This document shows, piece by piece, positions 1 through 6,990 of a stretch of DNA of 10,757 bases. Every line of letters starts with the position of its first letter. The stretch's first letter is position 1. Source of the stretch: an uncultured Aeromonadales bacterium (GTDB lineage Bacteria; Pseudomonadota; Gammaproteobacteria; Enterobacterales; Succinivibrionaceae); the NCBI GenBank assembly GCA_902796095.1, contig CADBNP010000149.1, positions 1 to 10,757 of the forward strand. The letters are read 5' to 3'. The notes below the pieces were generated by a model. The model worked only from the letters and a program-made list of their open reading frames with translations, was not told where the DNA came from and did no database searches. Both the position numbers and the translations under genes were made by a program.

Positions 1-20
1 CAATTAGAAAGCTGAAACAG

Positions 21-49
21 TGGAAATTAAACAGATAAAAGAATATAAT
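21..49 (+). promoter_or_regulatory. sigma-70 promoter of the tRNA-Arg gene
   Basis: A perfect -10 box TATAAT lies at 44-49. A four-of-six -35 match, TGGAAA, lies at 21-26, with the optimal 17-base spacer. Transcription would start near 56, only a few bases before the mature tRNA 5' end at 60, so the 5' leader removed by RNase P would be very short. The boxes are read directly from the sequence; activity is inferred. Confidence 0.72.
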
Positions 50-59
50 CCGTTGGAGT

Positions 60-135
60 GCACCTGTAGCCCAATGGATAAGGCGTCGCCCTCCGGAGGT
101 GAAGATTGTGGGTTCGACCCCCGCCAGGTGCGCCA
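60..135 (+). tRNA. tRNA-Arg (anticodon CCG)
   Basis: The gene folds as a complete cloverleaf. The acceptor stem GCACCTG (60-66) pairs perfectly with CAGGTGC (125-131). The anticodon stem 86-90/98-102 has one G-U pair and closes a seven-base loop with anticodon CCG at 93-95, which reads the CGG arginine codon. The variable loop is 103-107. The T stem 108-112/120-124 encloses the TTCGA-type loop. The discriminator base is G132 and the CCA end (133-135) is encoded in the gene, as is usual in gammaproteobacteria. It stands alone in this window with its own promoter, faces the deaminase gene, and no clear terminator is visible in the 18 bases between them. Confidence 0.96.
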
Positions 136-153
136 TCATGCTTCCGGAGAATA

Positions 154-612
154 TCAGTAAATCGTGTGCTGTGTCTCCTGATATCTGCGAAACAGTTCAA
201 GACATCTGCGTCTGCAGGATTCCCTCATTCTGACAATTTCACATGAGCCGTTCAGCTGCTCATAAAAAGTCTGATCTCTGAAACCTATATCTGCAGTGTC
301 GTGCGAGTTGCATCCGTAATAAACATCTCCAATGTTGGCCCACATGATTGCTCCAAGACACATCGGACACGGTTCGGCAGTAGTATAAATAGAGCATCCG
401 CTTAAATCGTGAGTTCCAAGACTGCGGCATGCATCACGGATAGCCTCCATCTCACCGTGGCATGTGGGATCGTGATTCAAAATGACCCTGTTGTGTCCGC
501 GTCCTATTATTTTGCCGTCACGAACCACAACGCTTCCAAAGGGACCTCCATGTCCGCTGGCTATACCTTTTTCCGCCTCTTCTATCGCGGCATTCATAAA
601 TTCATTAGGCAT
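154..612 (-). CDS. guaD: GuaD-like zinc nucleobase deaminase
   Basis: This encodes a small cytosolic member of the cytidine deaminase fold, 152 residues from the chosen start, close to the 156 of Bacillus GuaD. It most likely hydrolyses guanine to xanthine and ammonia in purine salvage. Seen in the protein: GGPFGSVVV near residues 22-30, the HGE motif with zinc ligand His52 and proton-shuttle Glu54, and PCPMC with zinc ligands Cys82 and Cys85. The stretch WANIGDVYYG followed by HDTADIGF matches the GuaD pattern rather than the TadA pattern (PVGAV). The Ala of the usual HAE is Gly here, as in fungal cytosine deaminase, so cytosine or another base remains possible. The start at 612 is chosen because AAAGGGA (622-628 on this strand) sits nine bases upstream; the ATG at 621 would abut that site. 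It lies 192 bases downstream of the HDOD gene on the same strand; co-transcription is unresolved. Confidence 0.85.
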   Translation of the reverse strand: MPNEFMNAAIEEAEKGIASGHGGPFGSVVVRDGKIIGRGHNRVILNHDPTCHGEMEAIRDACRSLGTHDLSGCSIYTTAEPCPMCLGAIMWANIGDVYYGCNSHDTADIGFRDQTFYEQLNGSCEIVRMRESCRRRCLELFRRYQETQHTIY

Positions 613-813
613 TCTTAACATTCCCTTTAGATTTATCCCTGTGCCGGTCTGTTACGCATCTCCTGAAAATCAACCTGCCACACTGATTTACGGCAAAACA
701 GGATTACGCCGGTCAAACTCGACCAAAACATCAGCCGGGTATGCCATGCAGGCTTTTCAAAACAACATAACAGATATTTCCTCACATCGAGTAACGAATT
801 AATACTTCCTGGT

Positions 814-1638
814 TTATTTCTGTACCAGAAGATTCTTTTCCTGAAGAAAAGATCTCAAATCATCCAGATATTTTCCTTCGTCAATAAATGTGAAACTGTC
901 GGAAAGATCCTTTCCGAGAGGTATCAGCCCAACAGAAGGATTGCTGTTAACATACTCATACCCGTAAACAACAGCTTTCATTTCTTCTGTATAAGTATCA
1001 TCAATTGCCAGACTCATAACATCAATGAAAGACTGGTCAAACTTCCATTTTTCCAGGATCATTCTTCCAAGCTGGCAGCGAAGGTGTTTTTTCCAGTCTT
1101 CAACCACATCTGCCTCGATTGAAATCTGAGAAACTCTCTCAATGGCATCAAGTTCTGAATAAATCGGCAAAAAACCTATATTCAGAAAAATGGTCGCCAG
1201 AGAAATGTAATCGCCAACCGCACGTGGAAGTTCACCTTGTATCAGCCGGTAAACAGTAAGAGAATATCGGCAGATATGCCTTGATCTGTTATAGTCATCC
1301 CTGCACATACTGTGAAGAAGTTTGGAATGAAAGTTATAGCCCTGAAGAATAGACATGGCCAGAACAAGATTGACAGTTCCATTCAGTCCTATCCTGTTGA
1401 TTGCTGTAAACAGAGAGGTAATTTTACATCCGGGATGACTGTACCTCATAGTCTGGGCAAGTCTTATGAGCTGAGCGGAAACACTTGCATCATGACCGAT
1501 AAGAACGGCCAGATCGTTCATCGTAGATTTTGGATCTGCTGCCAGCATGCGAAGCTTGGCTGCATTATCGGGAAGACTGGGAAGAGAAATCTTTCCTGTT
1601 TTAAGTTTTTCCCTGATAGTAGAACCTATATCCTGCAT
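814..1638 (-). CDS. HDOD-domain protein
   Basis: A 274-residue soluble protein that is almost entirely one HDOD domain, a relative of HD hydrolases without the catalytic metal site. Seen: the opening motif LPSLP at 19-23, the helix segment IGHDASVSAQLIRLAQ at 47-62 (usual form DPxLxxxLLRLxNS), AINRIGLNGTVNLVLA at 79-94, and FLNIG at 151-155 where true HD enzymes carry HDIG. HLRCQLGRMILEKWKF at 185-200 matches the later HDOD helix. No GGDEF, EAL, receiver or kinase domain is attached. Family members usually act as signalling or scaffold proteins; the partner here is unknown. The start has GGTGA four bases upstream, matching the 3' side of the anti-SD target. The gene follows a 571-base AT-rich gap, so it probably has its own promoter. 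No terminator is clear before the deaminase gene. Confidence 0.85.
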   Translation of the reverse strand: MQDIGSTIREKLKTGKISLPSLPDNAAKLRMLAADPKSTMNDLAVLIGHDASVSAQLIRLAQTMRYSHPGCKITSLFTAINRIGLNGTVNLVLAMSILQGYNFHSKLLHSMCRDDYNRSRHICRYSLTVYRLIQGELPRAVGDYISLATIFLNIGFLPIYSELDAIERVSQISIEADVVEDWKKHLRCQLGRMILEKWKFDQSFIDVMSLAIDDTYTEEMKAVVYGYEYVNSNPSVGLIPLGKDLSDSFTFIDEGKYLDDLRSFLQEKNLLVQK

Positions 1639-2209
1639 AAAATCACCCGTACTCTCAAAACAAAAATCTTATTTAATTTCCAAAATCACCAGAACTGTGC
1701 ATAATCTTATGAACAATCCGAAATCTTTTTTTAACGAGCGTAAAAAACTAATCAAAAAATCAGACTGAACAAACTTTTACTAAGTTGAAGTCTATTATAT
1801 GTACTGAATTTATACTATTATTTACTTTTGTAATTTCAGTGTCCTTTTATAATTATTCTGCAGTTGATAATAAAATTAAAAATCAGAAATACAACTGTTT
1901 CAAATTCTTTTATTTTTTATCTATAACAATATTATATAAGATCCTGGTAATAAAAACTGTTATTCACGTTCAAAATACAATGCCCATGCATGAAAGACAT
2001 AGCTCAGAAAAACAAAAAAGCGCCTACGAATCGGCGGTAACAATCGGAAAATGAAATATCAACAGTGACGGAATATGTGCAGATACAGTTATTCCGGAAA
2101 CGCTCCGGATATTTTACCTGCATACGCAACATCAGGCTGATTTATCCGGTCAAACTGAAAAACCCCGGAACTGTCCGGGGTTTTTTATCCATAGTTGTAA
2201 ATTTATAAA
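1639..2209. other. AT-rich intergenic gap with hairpins
   Basis: No credible coding region is seen. The only longer plus-strand frame (1785-2054) starts at TTG without a ribosome binding site and reads as low-complexity AT-rich peptide. About 1640-2000 is strongly AT-rich and probably holds the promoter of the HDOD gene; a perfect minus-strand TATAAT is at 1794-1799, but no good -35 accompanies it. The right end is different and richer in GC. CGGAATA (2069-2075) can pair with TATTCCG (2090-2096). Two copies of the self-complementary TCCGGA (2093-2098, 2104-2109) can form a hairpin with a five-base loop. The pgi terminator follows at 2158-2186. Confidence 0.6.
2158..2186 (-). terminator. pgi terminator (bidirectional)
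   Basis: The arms AACCCCGGA (2161-2169) and TCCGGGGTT (2174-2182) pair perfectly around a four-base loop. On the minus strand the stem is followed by a T run (A2158-A2162 on the plus strand), 24 bases after the pgi stop codon. The plus-strand side also carries a T run (2181-2186), so it could stop transcription in both directions. It is a classic intrinsic terminator. Confidence 0.92.
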
Positions 2210-3859
2210 CTATCTCATCGCCTTCCAGGCATTAATCAGACCGTTGGTAGATGAATCATGCGACTGAACTGCCGAATCATCCTGAAGTTCCTTGAGGATC
2301 TTGCCGGCCAGCTGTTTGCCGAGCTCAACACCCCACTGATCGAAGCTGTAGATATTCCAAATTGCACCCTGAACAAAAATCTTATGTTCATACATGGCTA
2401 CAAGAGCACCCAGTGTTCTTGGAGTAAGTTTCTTGAACAGAATGGAGTTGGTCGGACGGTTGCCTTCAAATACCTTGAAAGGAACGAGATCTGCAACTTC
2501 TTCAAGAGTCTTGCCCTTGGCCAGGAACTCCTGTTCCACCTGATCCTTAGTCTTGCCGAAGGCCAGGGCTTCAGTCTGAGCAAAGAAATTGGCCAGAAGC
2601 TTCTGATGATGATCACCCACCGGATTGTGAGACTGAGCGGGTGCAAGGAAATCACAAGGTATAATCTTTGTTCCCTGATGGATCAGCTGATAAAAGGCAT
2701 GCTGACCGTTGGTTCCCGGCTCGCCCCAGATGATAGGACCGGTCTGATAATTTACAACCTTGCCGTTGCGATCCACATATTTTCCGTTAGACTCCATATT
2801 GCCCTGCTGGAAATAAGCAGGGAATCTGTGCATGTACTGATCGTATGGCAGAATTGCCTCTGACTCAAAACCGTAGAAGTTGTTATACCAGATGCCGATA
2901 AGAGCAAGAATGACAGGTATGTTCTGTTCAAGCTTGGCTGTTGAGAAATGAACATCCATATCAAAGGCACCGGTCAGAAGTTCTTCAAAATTCTCAAAAC
3001 CGATGGAAAGTGCAATTGAAAGCCCTATGGCAGACCAGGATGAATAACGACCGCCCACCCAGTTCCAGAATTCAAACATATTGTCCGTATCAATACCGAA
3101 AGCGGCAACTCCTTCAGCATTTGTGGACAGAGCAACAAAATGCTTTGCTATATTAGACGGATCCTGAGCCGCCTTCAGGAACCAGTCCCTTGCTGTATAC
3201 GCATTGGTCATTGTTTCCTGGGTTGTAAATGTCTTTGATGCAATAAGGAATATTGTTGTTTCAGGATCACATTTCTTTAATGTTTCACAGATATGTGTGC
3301 CGTCAATATTTGATACGAAATATGAAGTAAGGCGCTTCTTATAAGGACGAAGTGCCTCGGACATCATCACAGGACCCAGATCAGATCCGCCGATACCAAT
3401 ATTAACAACAGTTTCAATCTGCTTTCCGGTGTAGCCCTTCCATTCACCGCCGATAACCTTTTCACAGAAGCCCTTCATTTTCTGGAGAACTGCATTAACG
3501 TCGTCCATAACATTCTTGCCATCAACAAAAATTTCGCGCTTTGATCTGTTGCGCAGTGCAGTATGAAGAACGGCACGATTCTCGGTGCGGTTAATCTTTT
3601 CACCAGAAAACATGGAGTCGATTGCCTCGTTCAATTTGGTTTCCCTTGCCAGATCGAACAGCAGCTTCATAGTTTCTTCATCTATGATGTTCTTAGAATA
3701 ATCAATCAAAATTTCTTCCTGAGGGAATGTCACTGAAAACTTGTTGAAACGCTGAGGATCTCTGGAGAAAAGTTCCTTGATGGTACGATTCTTATTCTTG
3801 TTGAAATGATCCTGAAGAGCTTTCCAGGCATTAGTTGTTATAGGATTGATATTTTGCAT
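2210..3859 (-). CDS. pgi: glucose-6-phosphate isomerase
   Basis: Interconverts glucose 6-phosphate and fructose 6-phosphate in glycolysis and gluconeogenesis in the cytosol. At 549 residues it has the same length as E. coli Pgi and looks complete. Seen: the sugar-phosphate binding loop NIGIGGSDLGPVM at 153-165, the family signature WNWVGGRYSSWSAIG at 265-279 with Arg271, the catalytic base Glu356 in QQGNMESNGK, ring-opening His387 in GTNGQHAFY, and the second signature FDQWGVELGKQLA at 506-518 with Lys515. These positions are one residue from the E. coli numbering. The start is supported by GGGAAG five bases upstream. It is monocistronic: a terminator follows at once, and upstream it is divergent from ilvC. 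A promoter with an extended -10 is visible at 3908-3937. Confidence 0.98.
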   Translation of the reverse strand: MQNINPITTNAWKALQDHFNKNKNRTIKELFSRDPQRFNKFSVTFPQEEILIDYSKNIIDEETMKLLFDLARETKLNEAIDSMFSGEKINRTENRAVLHTALRNRSKREIFVDGKNVMDDVNAVLQKMKGFCEKVIGGEWKGYTGKQIETVVNIGIGGSDLGPVMMSEALRPYKKRLTSYFVSNIDGTHICETLKKCDPETTIFLIASKTFTTQETMTNAYTARDWFLKAAQDPSNIAKHFVALSTNAEGVAAFGIDTDNMFEFWNWVGGRYSSWSAIGLSIALSIGFENFEELLTGAFDMDVHFSTAKLEQNIPVILALIGIWYNNFYGFESEAILPYDQYMHRFPAYFQQGNMESNGKYVDRNGKVVNYQTGPIIWGEPGTNGQHAFYQLIHQGTKIIPCDFLAPAQSHNPVGDHHQKLLANFFAQTEALAFGKTKDQVEQEFLAKGKTLEEVADLVPFKVFEGNRPTNSILFKKLTPRTLGALVAMYEHKIFVQGAIWNIYSFDQWGVELGKQLAGKILKELQDDSAVQSHDSSTNGLINAWKAMR

Positions 3860-3907
3860 AAAAACTTCCCAATTTCACAAAGAAAAAACCAAATTAACTG
3901 ATGTAGC

Positions 3908-3937
3908 ATTCTATCATTTTTGTGAATTTTTTTGTAA
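3908..3937 (-). promoter_or_regulatory. pgi promoter (extended -10)
   Basis: On the minus strand TGATAGAAT (3908-3916) is an extended -10: TG, one base, then TAGAAT. A weak -35, TTACAA (3932-3937), lies 18 bases upstream within an A/T-rich stretch. Transcription would start near 3901, giving a leader of about 40 bases. The poor -35 is usual where an extended -10 is present. Confidence 0.5.
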
Positions 3938-4027
3938 AAATAACCATCTGGCATACGTCGCATGATCGTGTCACAGTCACACAGGGAATACATCATCAAA
4001 TTTAGTCTAAATATTAGGGCGGCAATA

Positions 4028-4036
4028 TGGTAAAAT
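4028..4036 (+). promoter_or_regulatory. ilvC promoter candidate (extended -10)
   Basis: TGGTAAAAT is an extended -10 element (TG, one base, TAAAAT). No good -35 exists at 16-18 bases; the best-spaced hexamer is TAAATA at 4008-4013, so an activator may be needed. Transcription would start near 4043, leaving a leader of about 140 bases. A second -10-like TATACT at 4073-4078 is an alternative that would shorten the leader; it also lacks a -35. Confidence 0.38.
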
Positions 4037-4082
4037 CAAAACAGTGTGTATGTAAACGAACATGCCAGAAAATATACTGCAA

Positions 4083-4133
4083 CCCAGTTCAGACATAAAC
4101 GGTTTCAGATAATCACAACAGCCTGAAACTGGG
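4083..4133 (+). promoter_or_regulatory. ilvC leader with alternative hairpins
   Basis: The 3' arm CTGAAACTGGG (4123-4133) can pair with CCCAGTTCAG (4083-4092), ten pairs with one bulged A. It can instead pair with GGTTTCAG (4101-4108): eight pairs, one of them G-U. The two 5' arms cannot both use it, so the pairings exclude each other. There is no T run after the 3' arm, so this is not a plain terminator. The structure ends 50 bases before the ilvC start. Pairings are read from the sequence; a regulatory role is inference. Confidence 0.4.
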
Positions 4134-4173
4134 TGTTTGTAGCATATGAATCGAATAAACTTTTAGAATTATT

Positions 4174-4178
4174 AGGAG
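4174..4178 (+). promoter_or_regulatory. ribosome binding site fixing the ilvC start
   Basis: AGGAG lies five bases before the ATG at 4184. The open frame extends back to a GTG at 4133, but that codon lies in the leader hairpin and has no such site. The protein beginning at 4184 (MANYFNTL) matches the E. coli IlvC amino terminus residue for residue. Confidence 0.9.
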
Positions 4179-4183
4179 TTTTT

Positions 4184-5671
4184 ATGGCTAATTATTTCAA
4201 TACGTTAAGCCTTCACAATCAACTCGACCAGTTAGGCCGTTGCCGTTTCATGTCACGTGATGAATTCACCGACGGATGCAATTTTCTGAAAGGAAAAAAA
4301 ATAGTTATTGTCGGATGCGGTGCCCAGGGTCTCAACCAGGGTCTTAATATGCGCGATTCTGGTCTTGATGTTTCTTACGCTCTTCGCAAGGAAGCTATCG
4401 AGCAGAAGAGAAAGTCATACGTTCAGGCAACTGAAAACGGATTCAAGGTAGGAACCTATGAGGAACTCATACCTACAGCCGATCTGGTTATCAATCTGAC
4501 TCCGGATAAGCAGCATTCAAAGGTTGTTGAAGCTGTAATGCCTCTTATGAAGGAAGGTTCAGCACTCGGCTATTCCCACGGCTTCAACATTGTTGAAGTA
4601 GGTCAGCAGATTCGTCCTGATATAACAGTTGTCATGTCAGCTCCAAAATGCCCTGGTACCGAGGTTCGTCACGAATATCAGCGCGGTTTCGGTGTTCCTA
4701 CACTCATCGCCGTACACCCTGCAAACGATCCTAAGGGTGAAGGTATGGCCATCGCCAAGGCATGGTGTGCTGCAACCGGAGGTCACAAGGCTGGCGTTCT
4801 TGAATCTTCATTCGTAGCTGAAGTCAAGTCAGACCTCATGGGCGAGCAGACAATTCTCTGCGGCATGCTTCAGACTGCATCTCTTCTCTGCTTTGACAAA
4901 ATGGTTGAACTTGGAGTTGATCCTTCATTCGCCTGCAAGCTTCTCCAGTTCGGATGGGAAACACAGGGTGAGGCTCTTAAGTTCGGTGGTGTAACCAACA
5001 TGATGGACAGACTGTCAAATCCTGCAAAGATCAGAGCTTACTACCTCGCTGAAGAGTTAAAGAAAATCATGCGTCCTCTCTACCAGGAGCACATGGATAA
5101 CATAATGAGCGGAAAATTCTCTACTACCATGATGGCTGACTGGGATAAGGGTGATCCAGATCTTCTCGGCTGGAGAAAAGCAACCGGAGAAACAGCTTTT
5201 GAAAAGGCTGAGTGCACTTCTGACACCATCACCGAGCAGGAATACTTTGACAAGGGTATTCTGATGGTTGCCATGGCTGCCGCAGGTGTTGAACTTGCAT
5301 TCGAAACCATGACTACATCAGGAATCAAGCCTGAATCAGCATACTATGAGTCACTTCATGAGCTGCCGCTGATTGAAAACACTATCGCACGCAAGCGTCT
5401 TTATGAAATGAACGTTGTTATTTCAGATACAGCAGAATATGGAAACTATCTGTTCTCCAACAAGTGTGTACCTCTTCTGAAGGACTTCATGAAGAAGATC
5501 ACTCTGGAGGATATCGGTGGCGGTCTCAAGGAGCCTAATGCTTCTGTAGATAACGAGACTCTGGTTGAAGTTAACGCAGCAATCAGAAATCATCCGATTG
5601 AAGTTGTTGGCAAGAAGCTTCGCGGTTACATGACCGACATGAAGAGAATTGCCGTAGGCGGTGCAAAATAA
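4184..5671 (+). CDS. ilvC: ketol-acid reductoisomerase, long form (class II)
   Basis: Converts acetolactate and acetohydroxybutyrate to the dihydroxy acids of valine, leucine and isoleucine synthesis, using NADPH and magnesium. The 495 residues are close to the 491 of E. coli, and the protein has the duplicated carboxyl-terminal knotted domain of the long class. Seen: Rossmann loop GCGAQG at 44-49; Arg68, Arg76 and Ser78, which bind the NADPH phosphate; His132 in SHGFN; Lys155 in APKCPG; magnesium ligands Asp217 and Glu221 in SDLMGE, and Glu389 and Glu393 in YESLHE. All fall at E. coli numbering. Codons such as CTT, CGT, GCT and TCT are frequent, suggesting strong expression. It is transcribed away from pgi and ends in a strong terminator, so it is mainly monocistronic; no other ilv gene is next to it. 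Confidence 0.98.
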   Translation: MANYFNTLSLHNQLDQLGRCRFMSRDEFTDGCNFLKGKKIVIVGCGAQGLNQGLNMRDSGLDVSYALRKEAIEQKRKSYVQATENGFKVGTYEELIPTADLVINLTPDKQHSKVVEAVMPLMKEGSALGYSHGFNIVEVGQQIRPDITVVMSAPKCPGTEVRHEYQRGFGVPTLIAVHPANDPKGEGMAIAKAWCAATGGHKAGVLESSFVAEVKSDLMGEQTILCGMLQTASLLCFDKMVELGVDPSFACKLLQFGWETQGEALKFGGVTNMMDRLSNPAKIRAYYLAEELKKIMRPLYQEHMDNIMSGKFSTTMMADWDKGDPDLLGWRKATGETAFEKAECTSDTITEQEYFDKGILMVAMAAAGVELAFETMTTSGIKPESAYYESLHELPLIENTIARKRLYEMNVVISDTAEYGNYLFSNKCVPLLKDFMKKITLEDIGGGLKEPNASVDNETLVEVNAAIRNHPIEVVGKKLRGYMTDMKRIAVGGAK

Positions 5672-5696
5672 TCTCCTGTAATTAAACATTTAACCC

Positions 5697-5725
5697 AAAA
5701 GCTCCGGATTAACTGGAGCTTTTTT
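5697..5725 (+). terminator. ilvC terminator
   Basis: GCTCCGG (5701-5707) pairs with CTGGAGC (5713-5719) around a five-base loop, with one G-U pair. The stem is extended by A5697-A5700 and followed by T5720-T5725. It begins 25 bases after the ilvC stop and ends 13 bases before the ribosome binding site of the next gene, so any transcript reaching the aminotransferase from ilvC must read through it. Confidence 0.9.
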
Positions 5726-5738
5726 GCATTATGGCATC

Positions 5739-5743
5739 AAGGA
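5739..5743 (+). promoter_or_regulatory. ribosome binding site fixing the aminotransferase start
   Basis: AAGGA lies seven bases before the ATG at 5751. The longer reading from TTG at 5724 would start inside the T run of the ilvC terminator and has no ribosome binding site. Confidence 0.8.
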
Positions 5744-5750
5744 CAAAAGA

Positions 5751-6941
5751 ATGTTTTCAGAAAAAATGTACAAACTCGGTTCAAACCGTTCCGTTATCAG
5801 AGAACTGTTTGAATACGGAAAAAAGAGAAAGGCTGAAGTCGGGGAAGAGAATGTTTTTGATTTCAGTATAGGCAACCCGAGTGTTCCATCACCGGACATT
5901 GTAAAAGAAACGCTGATCAGGATTTTATCAGAGGAAGAGCCTACAGCCGTGCACGGATATACATCTGCACAGGGAGATCCGGGGGTAAGAAAAGCCATCG
6001 CGGAAAACCTTAATGAAAGATTCGGTACAACATTTTCTGCCGATAATTTCTATATGACATGCGGAGCTGCCGCCTCACTGACAATCTCTGTCAGAGCCAT
6101 CATTACGCCACAGGCCGACGAAATCATCACCTTTGCTCCGTTCTTTACAGAATACCGCGTTTTTGTGGAATCTCAGGGAGGAAAACTTGTTGTAGTTCCG
6201 CCAAAGGAACCTGATTTTCAGATTGATTTTGCAGAACTGGAAAAACGCATTACATCAAAGACTGCAGCCATCATCATCAACTCGCCAAACAATCCAAGCG
6301 GCGTCATTTATTCCAAAGAAACAATAGAGGGACTATCCTCTCTGCTGGAAGCAAAGGAGAAGGAATACGGAAGAGAAATCTATATTATTTCCGATGAGCC
6401 ATACAGAGAAATAAGCTACGATTCAAAAGTTCCTCCTTTTGTTACCAAGTACTACAGAAATACCATTGTATGCTATTCATACAGCAAATCACTTTCTCTG
6501 CCAGGCGAACGTATTGGCTACATTCTGGTTTCAAACGAAATGAATGACTGGAAGAAAATGTACGCCGCCGTATGCGGAGCCGGCAGAGCCCTCGGATTTA
6601 TCTGTGCACCAAGTCTTTTCCAGAAGCTGATTACCCATACTGCCGGACTGACTTCCGATCTCAGTGTATATGCCAAAAACAGAGATCTTCTTTATAACGG
6701 ACTGACAAAACTCGGATTTAAATGTGTCTATCCTGACGGAGCCTTCTACCTGTTCATGAAAACAAGTGAACCGGATACGAATGCCTTCTGCCAGAAAGCA
6801 AGGAAATACGATCTTCTTCTGGTACCTGCGGATGATTTCGGATGTCCAGGCTATGTTCGTATAGCCTACTGCGTCAGTACCGATATGATCCAGCGATCAA
6901 TGAAGGCTTTTGCTGAACTTGCAGCTGAGTACAATCAATAA
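5751..6941 (+). CDS. fold-type I PLP-dependent aminotransferase (class I/II)
   Basis: A complete 396-residue cytosolic enzyme of the aspartate/aromatic aminotransferase superfamily, moving amino groups between an amino acid and a 2-oxo acid. Seen: HGYTSAQGDPGVRKAIA at 68-84 (substrate and cofactor loop), SPNNPSG at 178-184 with cofactor-binding Asn181, SDEPYRE at 214-220 with Asp215 (pyridine nitrogen), SYSKSLSLPGERIGY at 243-257 with Schiff-base Lys246 and phosphate-binding Arg254, and Arg370 in YVRIAYC for the substrate carboxylate. The opening MFSEKMYKLGSNRSVIRELFEYGKKR and the following VFDFSIGNPSVPSPD resemble a subfamily I associate with clostridia and other anaerobic Firmicutes, often annotated only as aminotransferase. 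The substrate cannot be read from sequence. Position after ilvC suggests, but does not show, a role with branched-chain amino acids; the terminator between them argues for separate control. Confidence 0.9.
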   Translation: MFSEKMYKLGSNRSVIRELFEYGKKRKAEVGEENVFDFSIGNPSVPSPDIVKETLIRILSEEEPTAVHGYTSAQGDPGVRKAIAENLNERFGTTFSADNFYMTCGAAASLTISVRAIITPQADEIITFAPFFTEYRVFVESQGGKLVVVPPKEPDFQIDFAELEKRITSKTAAIIINSPNNPSGVIYSKETIEGLSSLLEAKEKEYGREIYIISDEPYREISYDSKVPPFVTKYYRNTIVCYSYSKSLSLPGERIGYILVSNEMNDWKKMYAAVCGAGRALGFICAPSLFQKLITHTAGLTSDLSVYAKNRDLLYNGLTKLGFKCVYPDGAFYLFMKTSEPDTNAFCQKARKYDLLLVPADDFGCPGYVRIAYCVSTDMIQRSMKAFAELAAEYNQ

Positions 6942-6961
6942 AAAAGAGTTTTTTCAGACAC

Positions 6962-6990
6962 ACCCGAAGCAGCAGTGCTCCGGGTTTATT
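6962..6990 (+). terminator. probable terminator after the aminotransferase gene
   Basis: ACCCG (6962-6966) pairs with CGGGT (6981-6985), and AGCA (6968-6971) pairs with TGCT (6976-6979), around the loop GCAG. A single A-C mismatch separates the two stem halves. The following tract TTTATT is short, so efficiency may be moderate. It lies about 20 bases after the stop codon. Confidence 0.62.

Larger units (their letters stand above)
3860..4183. other. divergent pgi-ilvC regulatory region
   Basis: This 324-base gap holds the outward promoters of pgi (left) and ilvC (right) plus a long ilvC leader, and no gene of its own. Between the two candidate promoters are short symmetric AT-rich elements, TTTAG-T-CTAAA at 4001-4011 and CTAA-ATA-TTAG at 4007-4017, which overlap each other and might be an operator for an IlvY-like or other regulator. 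No regulator gene is next to it, unlike ilvY-ilvC in E. coli. The leader structure is listed separately. Confidence 0.6.

Noticed and set aside
151..184. ATATCAG/CTGATAT inverted repeat at the end of the deaminase gene as a shared terminator with the tRNA
   Set aside because: The loop is 20 bases, there is no T run on either strand, and most of it is coding sequence.
482..802. Plus-strand frame crossing the start of the deaminase gene
   Set aside because: It overlaps the deaminase coding region in antisense, with no recognisable protein features.
1785..2054. Plus-strand 89-residue reading frame in the AT-rich gap
   Set aside because: TTG start, no ribosome binding site, low-complexity Ile/Phe/Lys/Tyr-rich product with no recognisable motif.
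2258..2863. Long plus-strand frame (201 codons) antisense to pgi
   Set aside because: It lies wholly inside the well-supported pgi gene; the frame is open because of pgi codon usage, and no ribosome site or motif supports it.
4133..4183. Seventeen-codon extension of IlvC from a GTG start
   Set aside because: The GTG lies in the leader hairpin without a ribosome binding site, and the ATG at 4184 has AGGAG at ideal spacing and matches the E. coli IlvC start.
5724..5750. TTG start extending the aminotransferase
   Set aside because: It falls in the T run of the ilvC terminator; the ATG at 5751 has a good ribosome binding site.
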